Both the position numbers and the translations under genes were made by a program. Positions 13,856 through 27,039 of a stretch of 64,000 bases of DNA are shown here, piece by piece. Origin of the DNA: Chrysomallon squamiferum (Eukaryota > Mollusca > Gastropoda > Neomphalida > Peltospiridae). Numbering within the stretch: the first letter of the stretch is position 1; every line of letters begins with the position of its first letter. Under the pieces are notes generated by a model. The model saw only the letters and a list, made by a program, of their open reading frames with translations. It was not told where the DNA came from and did not search any database. The stretch lies in the NCBI GenBank assembly GCA_012295275.1, contig CM022670.1:36922189-36986188 (forward strand), written 5' to 3'.

Positions 13856-14117
13856 AAGAAGAAGAAGACGAAGAAGAAGAAGATGAATAAAAATTGAATT
13901 AGTAAGGTTGTATATTAAAACATGAAAGGAAAAACGAATCGAACCGTATCGTATTGGCGAAGAGTGATGTGTGATCAAATATCAACGTCAAAGCAACTGA
14001 TTTCTATACGTATGTTGAGACGTCGATTAATCAGCATAATTGGTTTCCTTCTTCTTCTTCTTTTTTTCTTCTTTTCTCCTTTCTTCTTCTTCTTCTTCTT
14101 CTTTTCTTCTTTTTTTA
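13856..14117. repeat. (GAA)n and (TTC)n tracts in inverted arrangement
   Basis: A GAA-rich tract (13856-13886) and a TTC-rich tract (14046-14117) lie about 160 bp apart. They are reverse complements, so the pair could fold back or form triplex DNA. The 135-codon hydrophobic frame on the minus strand over this area is a composition artefact. Confidence 0.7.
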
Positions 14118-14223
14118 AAAAAAAGGCATATATAAGACGGGATTGTAAAACAACAATAACTATATATCAATGATCTGTTGATATTTTACCTCGTCGCCTT
14201 TATTCCATCTATAACATCATTTC

Positions 14224-14290
<67 letters not shown>
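14224..14290. repeat. (AAT)n microsatellite
   Basis: About 22 AAT units, nearly perfect, decaying into AGT-containing units downstream. Confidence 0.95.
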
Positions 14291-14466
14291 GTAATAGTAA
14301 TTATAGTAATAGTAATAACTAACTAACTAAATAAATAAAAGACAATGCTAAACAAAATTAGTTTTATAATAATGATAACGACAACAGATTAACAGAGTAA
14401 ACAATTTGTTAATAATTATGGCATCGCCAACTTTTTAAAATATTTTGAATATATAAATTCCTGCAG

Positions 14467-14468
<2 letters not shown>

Positions 14469-14520
<52 letters not shown>
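14469..14520. repeat. (AC)n microsatellite
   Basis: About 26 uninterrupted dinucleotide units. Confidence 0.95.
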
Positions 14521-14521
<1 letters not shown>

Positions 14522-14922
14522 TTATAAATGACATAATTAAATTCTAAAATCTGATTAATTAGCAAAATGACAACTCTGATTTATTTGATTTGCCAGAATT
14601 TATAAAATACTAGTTATTTTATTATTTAATAATAATAATCATATTTTTGTCACCTGTATTATTTCTCAGTATGCAAACATTTCTTGTTATCATGTAATAC
14701 TCTTTAAGCAACAATAGTGTATTTCGAAGGTTTTTCACTCTAACCTGATATCCATACTTTAGACCATCCAGCATAATTTAGCTACAGGACGAAGGGAAAT
14801 AATCCTGATTATTAAAACTTCGTTTCTAGATTGCCTCCCTTATACTAATATAATGCATTTTTAAAAACGAACATCCGTCGTATCATAACAGTGGTTCAGC
14901 CCACATGTGTGTGTATGGGTGG

Positions 14923-14923
<1 letters not shown>

Positions 14924-14984
<61 letters not shown>

Positions 14985-15004
14985 TAATATAATATAATAT
15001 AATA
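14924..15004. repeat. (AAT)n microsatellite with AATAT tail
   Basis: About 19 AAT units followed by four AATAT units. Confidence 0.9.
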
Positions 15005-15153
15005 AATAAACCTATCTTGACATTCATTTATTTCTTAATAACAGTATTTATTTATTTATTTATTTATTTAACTTCTAGCGTTCATCCAGACTTTCTTAAG
15101 CTATCTTAAAGACAGTTACAATATACTCGGATTAATCGATCTCCTGATTCAGA

Positions 15154-15211
<58 letters not shown>
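15154..15211. repeat. (ATT)n microsatellite
   Basis: About 19 ATT units. It lies 150 bp from the complementary AAT tract ending near 15004, so the pair is inverted. Confidence 0.9.
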
Positions 15212-18200
15212 GCTATTGCTAACCGTGGAATTGTTTTATTTTAATTTATTTAATTTTAATCTGCTATTTTATTCCACTAATGAAATAGAAATGTTTTATT
15301 CATACTCATAATTTATTTATTTTTCATTTACAAATATTAACAGTATCCCTCTTTTTCTTTCACTTTCTTTTCCTACATTCAATTCTATTGGCTTTAGTTG
15401 CGGGAAATTAAAGGCGGTGTGAGACCTGTTAATTATCAATAGACTGGTACAAAACAGGAAATTTAGCATTTCAGTGGTAAATAGCATTTTTGATTTGTCT
15501 TATTTCATGTTTTGCACTTAATTTTAATGAAAGAGGCAACGATGAATTATGATCGGATAATTCCACTGAGATAGTTACTATTATGATTCAAAGCTGTTTT
15601 TGTATCAGTCTTCTGAAGAGGTAACCACTGTAGGTTCATCGTCGGTAAGTTCAATAACCCATATTTATAATTTTATTTATATTATAAAATAATACATGCA
15701 AAATTAGAACCACAAGCTTCCAAACCTTCAAGTTTGTCTTGCAGCTGTTATTTAATTATTTTATATTAATGTTTCCATCCTCCTCAATGGTCACAAAATA
15801 TGTTAAATTATCTGTTACTGAAGTCTTTAGAAAACTGGGAATCTGACACAGTCCAGAGAAAATCACACATATAAAGGTATGCAGTCAGTGAAAGGGACAA
15901 GTTTTTCACTAAAAATAAAACTTATTCTTTGGTAATAATTATGTACAATCTTTTATTTTACTTAAAGTAATTTTACTTTGATTCAAATAATTGTTTTAAT
16001 ATTAAGTAGCAGACCTTTGCCACTATATTATTACCTGACTTTCAGCTAATTTAGTAATTATATTTTATATAATACAAATGGCAATTCCTTATTTCACATA
16101 ATTATGTTAATTCATATGGTAATTCAGGTGGATCAAAGATAACTTTTAATTCAAATTGCTACTGTTGTAAAAAATCAGTATTTGTCCTGTATAAATAATC
16201 ATTAGATTATATAGAAATAAATAAATACAAAACAAGGAAGATAAAATGTCACTATGACTTACAACTTACACTGTTATAACTTAATTAACAGTTGATCGAA
16301 TTCAGTTCAGGTTTACTTAATTTCAGATATTCTGTTACAGTCAGAATCTTCACATTTTATTAAACATAGAAACACATTTAAAAAAAAATTTAATACAGGG
16401 AAATATAACAGCTTTAGAATGTCTTGGACATTATAGCATAAAATATTTTTAAAAATTGTGAATCAACCATACCAGTCAGAAGAATATTGGACAATATAAT
16501 TTTTACAGTATAATTGTTTTCCAATTTGCATAAATTTGATAATTAAACCTGGAAATATTTCTTGTTTTTTCTTTCTTTTTTTTTTCTTTTTTTTTGTTAG
16601 TCCTAATACTAATAAAAGTTAAAAATTACATTATTGTCTTGAGTAACACAACTTTAACATTAAAGATGGAAAGACCAGGGTATAGAATTGTTAATGTGAA
16701 AAAAAAAAAAATGGAGGTAATTTCTCTGACTTTATAATAGTTATTTTGATTGAACTGAAGTTCTGTGCTCTAAGTTGTAAACTCTTTTATGTCCTGAAAA
16801 GATTGTATCTGAAAACAGATACTATTTCATGTTTATGATAGGAGTTTTATTTAAAACAAAGGTTAAAAAAAAAACATATAAAAAAGTACAAAACTTTACT
16901 CATTAAAACCAATTCTGGTTTATTTACCTATCCTAAACTTTCTAGATATTAACTACTTTTCACTCAGAATGAAACTTGTGATATTTAAATAAAAAATATT
17001 CATTCATATTAATAATAATATTAATGCTGTGCATACCTAAAGCATATTAATAAATCTTTCTTTCAAATAAATTTTTTTTCTTTTTCTTTTTTTATAAAAT
17101 AAGAGAAATTTGGGGTTTCTTTTACACTGATTTATTAGTTGCTGTTACCTTTAGATTACATACACACACACACACACACACACATATATCATATGCATAG
17201 TGTACAGGTAAGTATCTTGAAAAAAGCAAACTTCTGGAATGTTAATCAAGAGTTGAACTCATACACGTGTATGATTTATCTACACACTAAATGTTCTTTC
17301 AGTTAGTGAGCCATTGGCACAGGAATATATAACCTGTTTACTTTGGGCAGCTGGGTGCCATGTGCTATATTGGTCTGCTTGGCTTTTCACACATTGGATC
17401 TAGCCTAGATTTCTCACATATTTTGGCTTGTGCAATTCTTATCTTGAAAGCTGAGGCGTTTTATCCCAAGCAGGTAGCAGCAGTTGTGAAACTGACCTTG
17501 AACAAATCAACAGGTAGTGCTTAATGTTAAGTTCACTCTTGTGAAACACTGCTGCTGTGAATTGAACCTCACCTCACCAGATAGCGAACTTGCAGTGTTA
17601 AAATGAAGGTGTCTGGCACCTTGTGAACATCTGGTCTTCTTGTCTTCGGCTTCTAGATGAATGATGTGTCAAACTCCCGCTGCATTCCAGTGCACAGAGA
17701 TGTAAGGTGAACTACACAGTGGCTTTAGTAGAAAGAGCATGTCTTTCTTTTTTGTATTTATTGATTTTGTCAGTTAAAATGCAGCTATAAAATATTTTGA
17801 CTTCATTATAGTTTTCCTAAATTAACATTATTTTAATTTAATGTTTTTCCAAATAATCCTTAATTTAATTAAAAAATTATAATTTTAATTGAAAGTTAAT
17901 TCTAAAGAAAATAATCCAGTAAATAATAAAATTTATTAATATTATTAAATCAATAATGTATGGATAATATTTTTACTTATGCTTGAAATTAAAAAAATAA
18001 TAATAATAATTAAAATGGAAATGAATAAATTTGCAATGAGAAAGCTTTGGGTTTTTTTGTGAATGCAGATTTTAATTCACATTTTATAATACAGAGAATT
18101 ATTTTAAAAAAAAAAAAAGAAGAAAAGTAATAATACTGAACTGTTGATTTTTTTTACCTTTCATTACCCACTTTTATACATCTCTGTGTTATAATTTTTC

Positions 18201-18629
18201 CACACATTAATATTACAGTGGTTCACCATTTATATTGAAATATTTCTTGTTTACTGCATTTTTATGAAATACATATATATATATTCATTAAACATCAAAA
18301 CAAAACAAATTTTTGAATAAAAAGACAATCAGGTGAGTATAAGGATGGAAAAATGTGAAAATGACTAAATAAATATAATTGTCAAGTGTTTCATAATTCT
18401 TTTCACTCAAGTCCAGCATTTATATTAATTTAGTTTATTTTGTCTGTAAGTATATAAATATATTGTTTTAATTTAAAAAATATATATTAATAATAATAAC
18501 AAATTTTTTTTTTTATAAAACTGAAGGATAGATTACTTTAAATACTGAAAAAGTTGCAGAAATTTTTTTGAAAAAAATGTAAATACTGATATGGGAATCT
18601 ATTATAATTAAAAGTTTTCATTTTCTAGG

Positions 18630-18724
18630 TGCCATTTTTTCTACTGATACAAAACTGAAGTCTAAACATCCTGTCATGGCATTGAAAATATCAGAATCCA
18701 AGCAGAGGACGTGACAGCGTTATT
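18630..18724 (+). other. KLHL8: KLHL8 5' leader within first coding exon, with uORF
   Basis: A polypyrimidine tract ending in CTAG at 18629 marks a likely splice acceptor, so the first coding exon probably begins at 18630 and a non-coding exon lies upstream. The leader contains an out-of-frame ATG at 18676 that opens a 12-codon uORF ending at 18714, eleven bases before the main start. In the KLHL8 frame a TGA at 18683-18685 precedes the start. The uORF may damp translation; this is inference. Confidence 0.5.
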
Positions 18725-21086
18725 ATGCCTTTCGTGCCTCCTCCACCACAGCGGAATGACAGCTTGCCCAGCCACACGAGGACAGCTCCTCCTATTCCTC
18801 CAGCACCAGTTAAAAGAAACTCACAGCACAAACTGCGTCCAGCTTCAGAAATCTATTACTCTGTGTCACGGGCGTCTTCTGCGTCACTGAGAAAAATGGC
18901 TTACGAAAAGTCTCTGGAAAGACCAGGCACAAGTGACTTAGCCAGTGCCATGTCTTGTCCCACGTTGACCCATGAAGTTAAGACTCTGTTCAGAGACGGC
19001 TTTAAGACTCTTTTGGAATTCTACGAAAACGGACATCTTTGTGATGTGGAACTCAAAGTCGGGAGCAAATCGTTCAAGTGTCACAGAACGGTTCTTGCCT
19101 GCGTGAGTTTGTACTTTCGTGCCATGTTCACCAGTGAAATGGCAGAGAGCAAGAAGGATGAGATCACCATTTATGACATTGATGAAAATGCTATGGAGAA
19201 ACTCATCAGGTTCGCTTACACATCAAAAATCACTTTGTCCACGGAGAATGTTCAGTCCATATTGTACGCCTCATCCATTCTTCAGATAGAAGCAGTAGCT
19301 CAAGCCTGCTGTGACTTCATGAAGACTCATCTTCATCCATCCAACTGCATAGACGTGAGGAACTTCGCTGAACAACACAATCGTGTTGAACTCATGAAAA
19401 TGGTGGATGACTACATCCTCGATCATTTTCTGGAGATTGTGGAAAATGGGGAGTTCAAAAATATGTCTCTGAGCCTTTTGGAAAAGCTTGTTTCATCCTC
19501 AGATCTGCATGTTGAAAATGAGGAACAGGTATACGAAGCTGTAATGAAGTGGGTAAACCACGATGCTGAAGATCGCAAGGACAAGTTGCCTGGTCTGATA
19601 TCTCACGTCAAGCTGGCACTGATGCAGCCAACATTTCTGATGGAGAAAGTGGAGTCTGAAGAGCTGATAAAGAAGAATCACGACTGCAGAGATTACTTGG
19701 ATGAGGCAAAATATTACCAGATGTCTCTTGTTAGCCTTGTCCCAGAGGTCAAGGTCACTCCACGGACATGTCCAAGAAAAGCATATGCAGGTAAGTTATT
19801 AAAATTGGGGGGGGGGATTAAAAATTTCGTTACTTTCATTCTGAAACATTAAGCTACATTACCAGAATTATTGTAATTCTTGATTTATGCAACTTTAATT
19901 TTTTTTTTTTTTCAATTCTTTCCATTTTTAAAAATTCTTTTTTACATTAAATAGGATTTACCTTCATATCTTCACAGGTGTGTTATTTTGTGTTGGTGGA
20001 CGTGGAGCATCAGGTGACCCATTCAAGAGTACAGAATGTTACGATGTCCGCAGAAACAAATGGTTTGATGTTGCACAGATGCACACACGACGCAGGCATG
20101 TTGGCGTCTGCTCAGTTAAAGGTAATTAATCCAATATCATAACAAACACTTGAATAATCTTTTCTTTTGTTTTACTGTAAATAAATGGTACAGTAAACGT
20201 CAGTAATTTATAGATTATATAATTAAAAATTCTGAATCAGATTTTGTAATGAAATTTGTTTGCATTCTATTTTTACATTTTGTAAAATATGATTTAACTG
20301 GATTTCTAATTTATACATTTATTTTTTTAACTCTATATCTTATGTTGTTTGTACTTCAGGGTTGTTGTATGCAGTTGGTGGACATGATGGCATAGAACAC
20401 CTAAATAGTGGAGAGGTGTTTGATCCCAAAATTAACAAGTGGAAGGAAATACAACCAATGGCAACTTTCAGGTTGTGATTATTTGCAAATAAATGAAGTG
20501 AAATAAAATAGACATATTTAAACTGTTGATGCAAATATTTTAGTTATTTGCATTCCACTTTTATGTCTTGGATTTTTTATCTTTCACAATCATGAAATAA
20601 ATGGTTCGGTAAGAATTATAGAAATTTTAAATGTAAATTTAAAGACCTACCTTATATTTATTTAATATAAATGTGATGTATGTTATGAAATTTGATTTAT
20701 CTCAATTATTTTAAGTAAAAACTTCTTCGATATTTATTATTTAATAAATACCAATGTTGGATATGAAATATTTGTTATTGTAATATTTTTTTTAAATAAT
20801 TGTTTTGTTGTTACATTATTTATTCATTTCTATTTGTTCTAATATGAGAGTTAATATTTTATTCACAGACGTGGAATAGCACTGGCCAGTCTTGGAGGTC
20901 CTATCTATGCTGTTGGTGGTCTCGATGACTCTACATGTTTCAGTACTGTGGAGCGCTATGATGTAGTCACAGACAGTTGGTCCTATGTTGCTAACATGAA
21001 CACTCCTAGAGGAGGTGTTGGTATAGCCTCCCTTAAGGTATTTTGTGTTTTCTTTAGTAAATATTTTTTTATTATTATTATTATTT

Positions 21087-21119
<33 letters not shown>

Positions 21120-22786
21120 CAAAATCAAATAATAAAAAAATTTGTTTACTTAAATATAATTATTAATTTTTTTTTTTTTCAACTTTAGAAAACAAAACAA
21201 ATTAAAACCTTATTTCTGTTCTCTTTCATACTTTAGTCTTTGCTTTATATGACATTTTACTAAATAATTTTCTGTCGTTGTAAATAAATGAAACTACTTC
21301 AAATAAATTTTACAAAAAATACCATGGTTACATTTAATTCTTAAATGACCAGGTATTGTGAAACTGAAATGCGGCATTTGTTTAAACTTTTCACTTCCGT
21401 TTTTCTTAGGGTCACATTTATGCTATTGGTGGCAATGATGGAACTAGCTCACTTGACAAGTGTGAACGTTATGATCCATATCTAAACAAATGGACACCAA
21501 TAGCTAACATGAACAAAAGGAGGGCTGGGGCTGGAGTTGCTGTGCTGTATGGTGCTATTTATGTTGTAGGTAAGTGTACTTGCATGTTTTATTAATTTCC
21601 CTTGTACCCTTTATTAAACATTTTTATATCTTTAGTTTTAGAAATGGTGGTGTGTATATATATATATATATATATACATATATATATACATTTAATTATA
21701 GTTTATTTTATTAAAAATTGTGTTTTATTCAAAGTTTTGTATTCAAGAGATTTTTCCTTTTTTTTTTTTTTTTTATTTATTACTGAGAATTTATTTGCTA
21801 ACAAAAATTATTTCTACTGTCTAATTTAAATAATTTGATGAGATACACGTTGTTAAAACATGAGTAATTCATTGTCAGTGTAAGCAGATGTGATCAGCAG
21901 CCATGTTGGAGTATTTTAATAATTTTATACTTGATTTTTAAAGGTGGGTTTGACGACAATGCTCCACTCGACTCAGTGGAGAAGTATGACTTGAAAAATG
22001 ATGCGTGGACCATGGTGAACAGCATGTCATGTTGTCGTGGAGGTGTTGGGCTCGATGCTCTCGGAGGAAAACTGTACGCAGTCGGTGGCCATGATGGATC
22101 GAACTACTTGAATTCTGTGGAAGCATTTGATCCAGTTTCAAATACGTATGCATATATCAATTCATCCCATTTTAATTTTTTTACTTATTCCTATTCAGAA
22201 TTATTTCTTACAACACTGAGGCATTCTGTATTTTAATGTAATATTTAAAGGCCAGTGGGTAAATACATTTATTTGTTAAGAGAGATTAAAATGTTTATTG
22301 TACTGAACACTTTCAGCTCATTAACATAAAAATATATACATACAGATTGGGATTTTTTTTGTATTGACATGTGGTGAACATTGTAACTTAGTGATTAGAT
22401 ATGATAGGCTGAGGCAATATTCTCCCTTGGTACATCCATTTGGTTAACCTCCAATTGCCATAGATTTTGTTTTTAAAGCAGGATATATTGAAAAGATCTC
22501 TTGCCATTAATCAGCATAAGCAAAATGTTTATAAAGTTGGCAAAGCAGATTTTCCTTTCGTATGATCATTATGCAATAAACCGTATACTCAACACTTTCT
22601 AAAATCAGTGCTGAAATGTTTGTCATTAAAACTAATATTACTTTTTGTTGTTGTTGCTCCAGATGGACAATGATGAGAGGCATTCAGCAGTTTCGAGCAG
22701 GTGCTGGTGTCACTGCATGTGACTGCATCCTGAAGAATCTAAGAAAAGTTGTGAGGAACACATCTGAACGTTTACAGTGTGTATAA
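18725..22786 (+). CDS. KLHL8: Kelch-like protein 8 (BTB-BACK-Kelch Cul3 adaptor)
   Basis: Seven coding exons: 18725-19790, 19978-20121, 20360-20471, 20869-21037, 21410-21569, 21944-22145, 22663-22786. All phases join, giving 658 residues against about 620 in vertebrate KLHL8. A proline-rich N-terminus (first 40 residues) precedes a BTB domain (about 93-200), a BACK domain (about 205-307) and six Kelch repeats from about residue 357, each with a GG doublet and later Tyr/Trp. Segments such as VLFCVGGRG, RRGIALASLGGP and NTPRGGVG match KLHL8 rather than other KLHL members. The family delivers substrates to Cullin-3 E3 ligase; vertebrate KLHL8 is linked to rapsyn turnover. The BTB and BACK domains sit in one large exon. 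The exon-3 donor is a weak GTTGTG. The last 20 residues do not resemble the vertebrate C-terminus. Family assignment is firm; the substrate here is unknown. Confidence 0.95.
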
Positions 22787-25700
22787 TCAACACAAAACTC
22801 TGTGATTTTTGTTTACTCTCTGTTTCTCTGTGTTTAACTTTAAAACTGTGGATGTATTTATTCTAATGTGTACCTTTTGTGATAGAGAGTTAAATATTAG
22901 TGTTAGTGTTGTAATCAGAACACCCGTGATTTCGAGGATGTTGATAATCTTTTGAGATGCTATGCACCAGAAGTGATATGATGGAGTAATGTTTCTAAAG
23001 CCTTAAATTTTTAGTCTATTCATTATTATTTTTTCTTTAATTATTTATTTCTGTATTGTGTTAATAATAGATAGATAAATAGTTGATGGTTATAATATTA
23101 CCTTGGATATTGGTGATTTCTTTTTAAAAAAAAAACCTTTACTTAGATGGCAGACTTAAAGATGTTATTTAATAATTTTCTGTAAATTTAAATTATTTAA
23201 AAAGTTAAAAGTTCAGAATATCAGTAGATCGAGTTATAACCTTTAGATAGAGTTTTTAATTTATTGTTGTTCTTTATGTTTGAAACGTATTAAAGTAGAA
23301 TTTTGACTAAATATATATTTTTATTTAAATAAAGGCTCTCACTGTCATTTATTTAAAGAAATAATTATTTAGAATCTTGGCTAGAATATTATTTTAGTGA
23401 TATTTTCACTTTTGTTTTTACATTAATATATTTATTATTGTTATGGTTCAAATTTAATACATAAGGAATGTGATTTTATTAAGTAGTCACTTTGTACTTG
23501 TGAGATGTTCATTGTTACTCTGATAAATTATGTGATTTGTGCTTATTTGACATATTAATGTTAATTCCTGCTGACACTGACATAATTATAATCATTAAAT
23601 TAAAATATTTTTAAATAAATGTAGATTACTTACTACAATGCTTTGTGAATTTTTATTTAAAAAAACGAAATTAATTGTTTGTTATTTAAATAAAATAATA
23701 ATTTCTAGATGTGCATGATATTTAAGGAAGTTTTTTTTAAACACCTTCTTTTACCCCTACTCAAGCATATACATCTGGGTTTGTTTGGGGTGGGGCAAAG
23801 TCTTCTTTTTTTTAACACACCAAATAAATGTTTCCTTTATTAAAACAACCTTAGCTTTACTATAAATTTTTAGTAAGTACACAATGAGAAAGAATTGCAC
23901 TGGGCAACATTATTCAACTTTTTTCAGATTGTTTATTGAGCTGAGCCAGTATTAATAAGAAGCTGATTCATGGTGTGACCTGGTCTTCTAGAACCAGACA
24001 ACACTAACTGTCCTTCTACTCGAAGATTTCACTCCATCTGGTATTCTTAATTCAATCAGTCATTTTAATAAAATCAAGATTACATTAGAATTTTTATGAC
24101 ATCATCTGTATATTTCAATTTTCTATATTCGCTGTTCTGTTCTTGTAATTAGGTTAACAAATTTCATATTCAGAAAATATTTTGGAGTTGAAATTAAAAT
24201 AAAATGATGTGGTTTTTATTTTAGGGGATAGGATATTGAATCAGTTTCTGCTTCGTTATTTTTTTTTTTTAAAGGAAAAAAATTCTTTATACACACAAAC
24301 ATGCACATAATCTATTTTCTCATTGTCACTTGCACTTTTTAATTTTTTTTTGTCTTTTTCAGCTTTAATTTGCATGAGCAGTTTATAAATAATTATCTTC
24401 TCTGGTTCTTATTCTTTTTAAGTCCCAAGAAATTGTTGTTTATATTTTGTTTTCTATTATTTGCAAATAAAATTATCTTATAAATATGTTAGACATAAAC
24501 CACTGTTGCTATGACAATTTGACTGTTTTGAATTCATGTATGAGCTATGTATTTTTTTTATATATTTATAAATTATATCATTATTTTAAGCCAGAAATTG
24601 CCAATTGCTATTTAAATTGCAACACCACATAAATGTATGCAATCCTGTTATTAGTGTTGTTAATAAGAATGTGTACATATAAAGAACACAGATATAATCA
24701 AATTCTGTTTTGATGATAATTATTGTTACATAATTTTTTTCTTATCGTACTGATGTAAAATTAATATGACATCATTATATGAAACATGACACAGTACAGT
24801 TTAGCTTATTTTCCCATAACATATTTCACAAAAATAATATTCATATTTCATTTCCTACTGCCATTAGACATGACTTCTGTTAACTATCTTTTAATTTGTA
24901 TTCGTTCAGAAATGTAGATACCATCTCAGATATTTACTACATTCTGGTTTACACAAATATCTTTGCTTTAGTTTGTTTTATATTTTTTCTATCAGTATTT
25001 TATAATAAAATGCTTTATTCAAAAGAAAATTATTACCTGTTTTTATTGTTAGTTTGTGATATAAACACTTAAAACATTTTGTGCAATAGATTTCACTTGC
25101 ATAGATGTTAATGTATTTTGTTGTACAAATTTGTTCAGGTACTTAATAATATAATTACGCTCTGTTGTACATGTATCAGCAATTATTTTAATTTAATAAA
25201 ACAGTTTTTTTCCTGGAAGTGTCTTTTTTTTTTTTTCCATCAACATCAAGAATTCTTTGGAAAATTGGTGTAGATTTACAGAAAATGGCACCATTGGCAA
25301 GCACTGAAATTGTGCTCCTGTTCAAACATCCAACGTTTTCAGATTTGTTACCATAACAATGGCACAAAAAACCCAGTCTAGTTTAATAAAAAGAGCTCAA
25401 AGGTGCCTATGGCATACCTGACTTATCTTAGGTATGCCACTGGGTTGGAATAGGAAAAACATGTATTATCACAAAATGAATTTTTTGCATATTTTAAAAA
25501 ACGATAAATTCTTGATATCTGATATTTATTTAATAAACAAATATTTATTTAACAGGTGCTAAGTACAAAGGTGACATATCACTTGATCAAAGACTTTCTT
25601 AATTTTGATTGTAATATCAATTTAGAAAAGCAAAATGTTCTTTTTTGCCCTCATGTTTTGTGTTTGGAAACATATTAAAGTCAAAACTTTATAATTTAAT

Positions 25701-27039
25701 TACCATTTAAAAAGAAATAAATAAAACAAAAGTCATCCAATGAACTGAACATACCTAATTAACATTATATAAAATTTTGAATTATTTTATTTATACAACT
25801 TCTTTTTTTTTATTTCACAGTAATAATAGTAAAAATATTTCAAAGCAGAAACAAAAATTAAGAACTTCTATGGTAAGCAATTTTACAGCAGTAAAAACAG
25901 TGTTTCAGGTACAAAACATATTAAATAAATAATGAAAGGTACTTTCCTAGTAACTTTAACAAAGAATTAAAAGAGTTTTTCATGGTGATTATCAGCGACA
26001 CAATAAAGAACTGGCTACTGTCCACATAGCAGGGGCATCTAAAGTCCTGGACAGATGGCTTTTGGCCAGGGTCTCCATTGGTCTAAGGGTCAAACCAATC
26101 CAAATACACTGTTGTTTGTTTTAATAAAAATAAAATTGTGGTTCTGCATGGTTCCAGTGTGTCATTATGCTTGTGGGCCTATAATGCTGTTAATATGCTA
26201 CACATTAATGTTGACAACACAGATCAGTCTTTGATGTATAATTATGTAATTCAACAATTATTCAGAACTTTAAAACAAATTTCTCTGAAAAATGGTAGGC
26301 TATTATTGTATTGAATAAAATATGAAGATATATTTTTTTTAAAATACAGAAATTTTAGACTAATATTCCCAAAATAATCAAAATAACAAAAGTATTTCTA
26401 ATCATTTTTGTTAAGAAAAAGTCTTAGTATTTTGACTGTTGACAATTTTTAAAAACACTTTACCAAGCAGACAGCATATAAATAATGGAAAACACATCAA
26501 GATTATATATAAATCAATTCACATTAAAAAAACATAATAATTATGGCATCAATATAATATATTTTATAATGTCTGAAAAATGCAAATACAGGTACCAGAT
26601 CAATTATCTGGCGTCCTGAAAACTGGAAGTTTTTTCCTGATGCTATTTTCATAGTTCAAGCTCTTTCAAGCCACATGGCATTCATTCACTCGCCACATTG
26701 TTTATGTGTCAAGACGCCACTGTTGTGTATCATCAATTTTCTTTATGTTTTTAATTTTAAAATATTTATGCCTAATTATTTACGTATTTAGATACCGTGG
26801 TACCAGAAAACCAGAAAATCCTGAAATCCAAAATACTTCAGCTATCAAAAAGTCTAGATAATTGGTCTGGTACCTGTATATCAATTTCTGATGATCTTCA
26901 ACATTTTCGGTAAAAAAGTGAACGTTTTGATGATGTTCCTAAAACTGCCAGTATTTCACAATTTTCAGCATCTTTGATAAATAGTTTTGGATGAAAAATG
27001 GTTTGTAATATAAATGTATGTTTTTGAGTTTTCTGTTCA
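22787..27039. other. KLHL8 3' region and convergent intergenic space
   Basis: The KLHL8 3' untranslated region follows the stop. The first plausible poly(A) signal is AATAAA at 23328-23333, and other AATAAA copies lie further down near 25196, so the end is uncertain. The rest is AT-rich sequence without coding signal up to the sarcoglycan stop codon on the other strand. A 10-bp stem with a 10-base loop (25410-25439) and a TIR element (26589-26876) are the only structures I can name. Confidence 0.5.
26589..26876. mobile_element. Non-autonomous TIR element, copy A (288 bp)
   Basis: It begins CAGGTACCAGATCAATTA and ends with the near-exact reverse complement, so the terminal inverted repeats are about 23 bp. 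TA dinucleotides flank both ends (26587-26588, 26877-26878), as in Tc1/mariner-pogo target duplications. The CAG start and the doubled inner GATAATT-type motif suggest the pogo/Tigger/Jerky group. There is no transposase frame, so it is a MITE. It is homologous over its length to copy B at 52775-53116 but lacks an internal stretch of about 40 bp. It lies 163 bp past the sarcoglycan stop, probably in that gene's 3' untranslated or flanking DNA. Confidence 0.85.

Larger units (their letters stand above)
13400..18600. other. AT-rich region upstream of KLHL8, mostly repeats
   Basis: Low-complexity DNA with several AAT, ATT, AC and TTC tracts. Between about 17300 and 17720 it becomes less A/T-biased, and a 45-bp candidate exon (17657-17701) has a polypyrimidine-AG before it and GTAAGG after it. 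Spliced to the acceptor at 18629 it would meet a stop, so at most it is a 5' untranslated exon of KLHL8. No other coding signal was found. Confidence 0.4.

Noticed and set aside
13571-13978. 135-codon hydrophobic frame on the minus strand
   Set aside because: It is Leu/Phe/Ile-rich through A/T runs and GAA repeats, without any domain or splice context.
17657-17701. 45-bp open exon-like segment before KLHL8
   Set aside because: Phase-correct joining to the acceptor at 18629 meets a stop after nine codons, so it cannot extend the protein; kept only as a possible untranslated exon.
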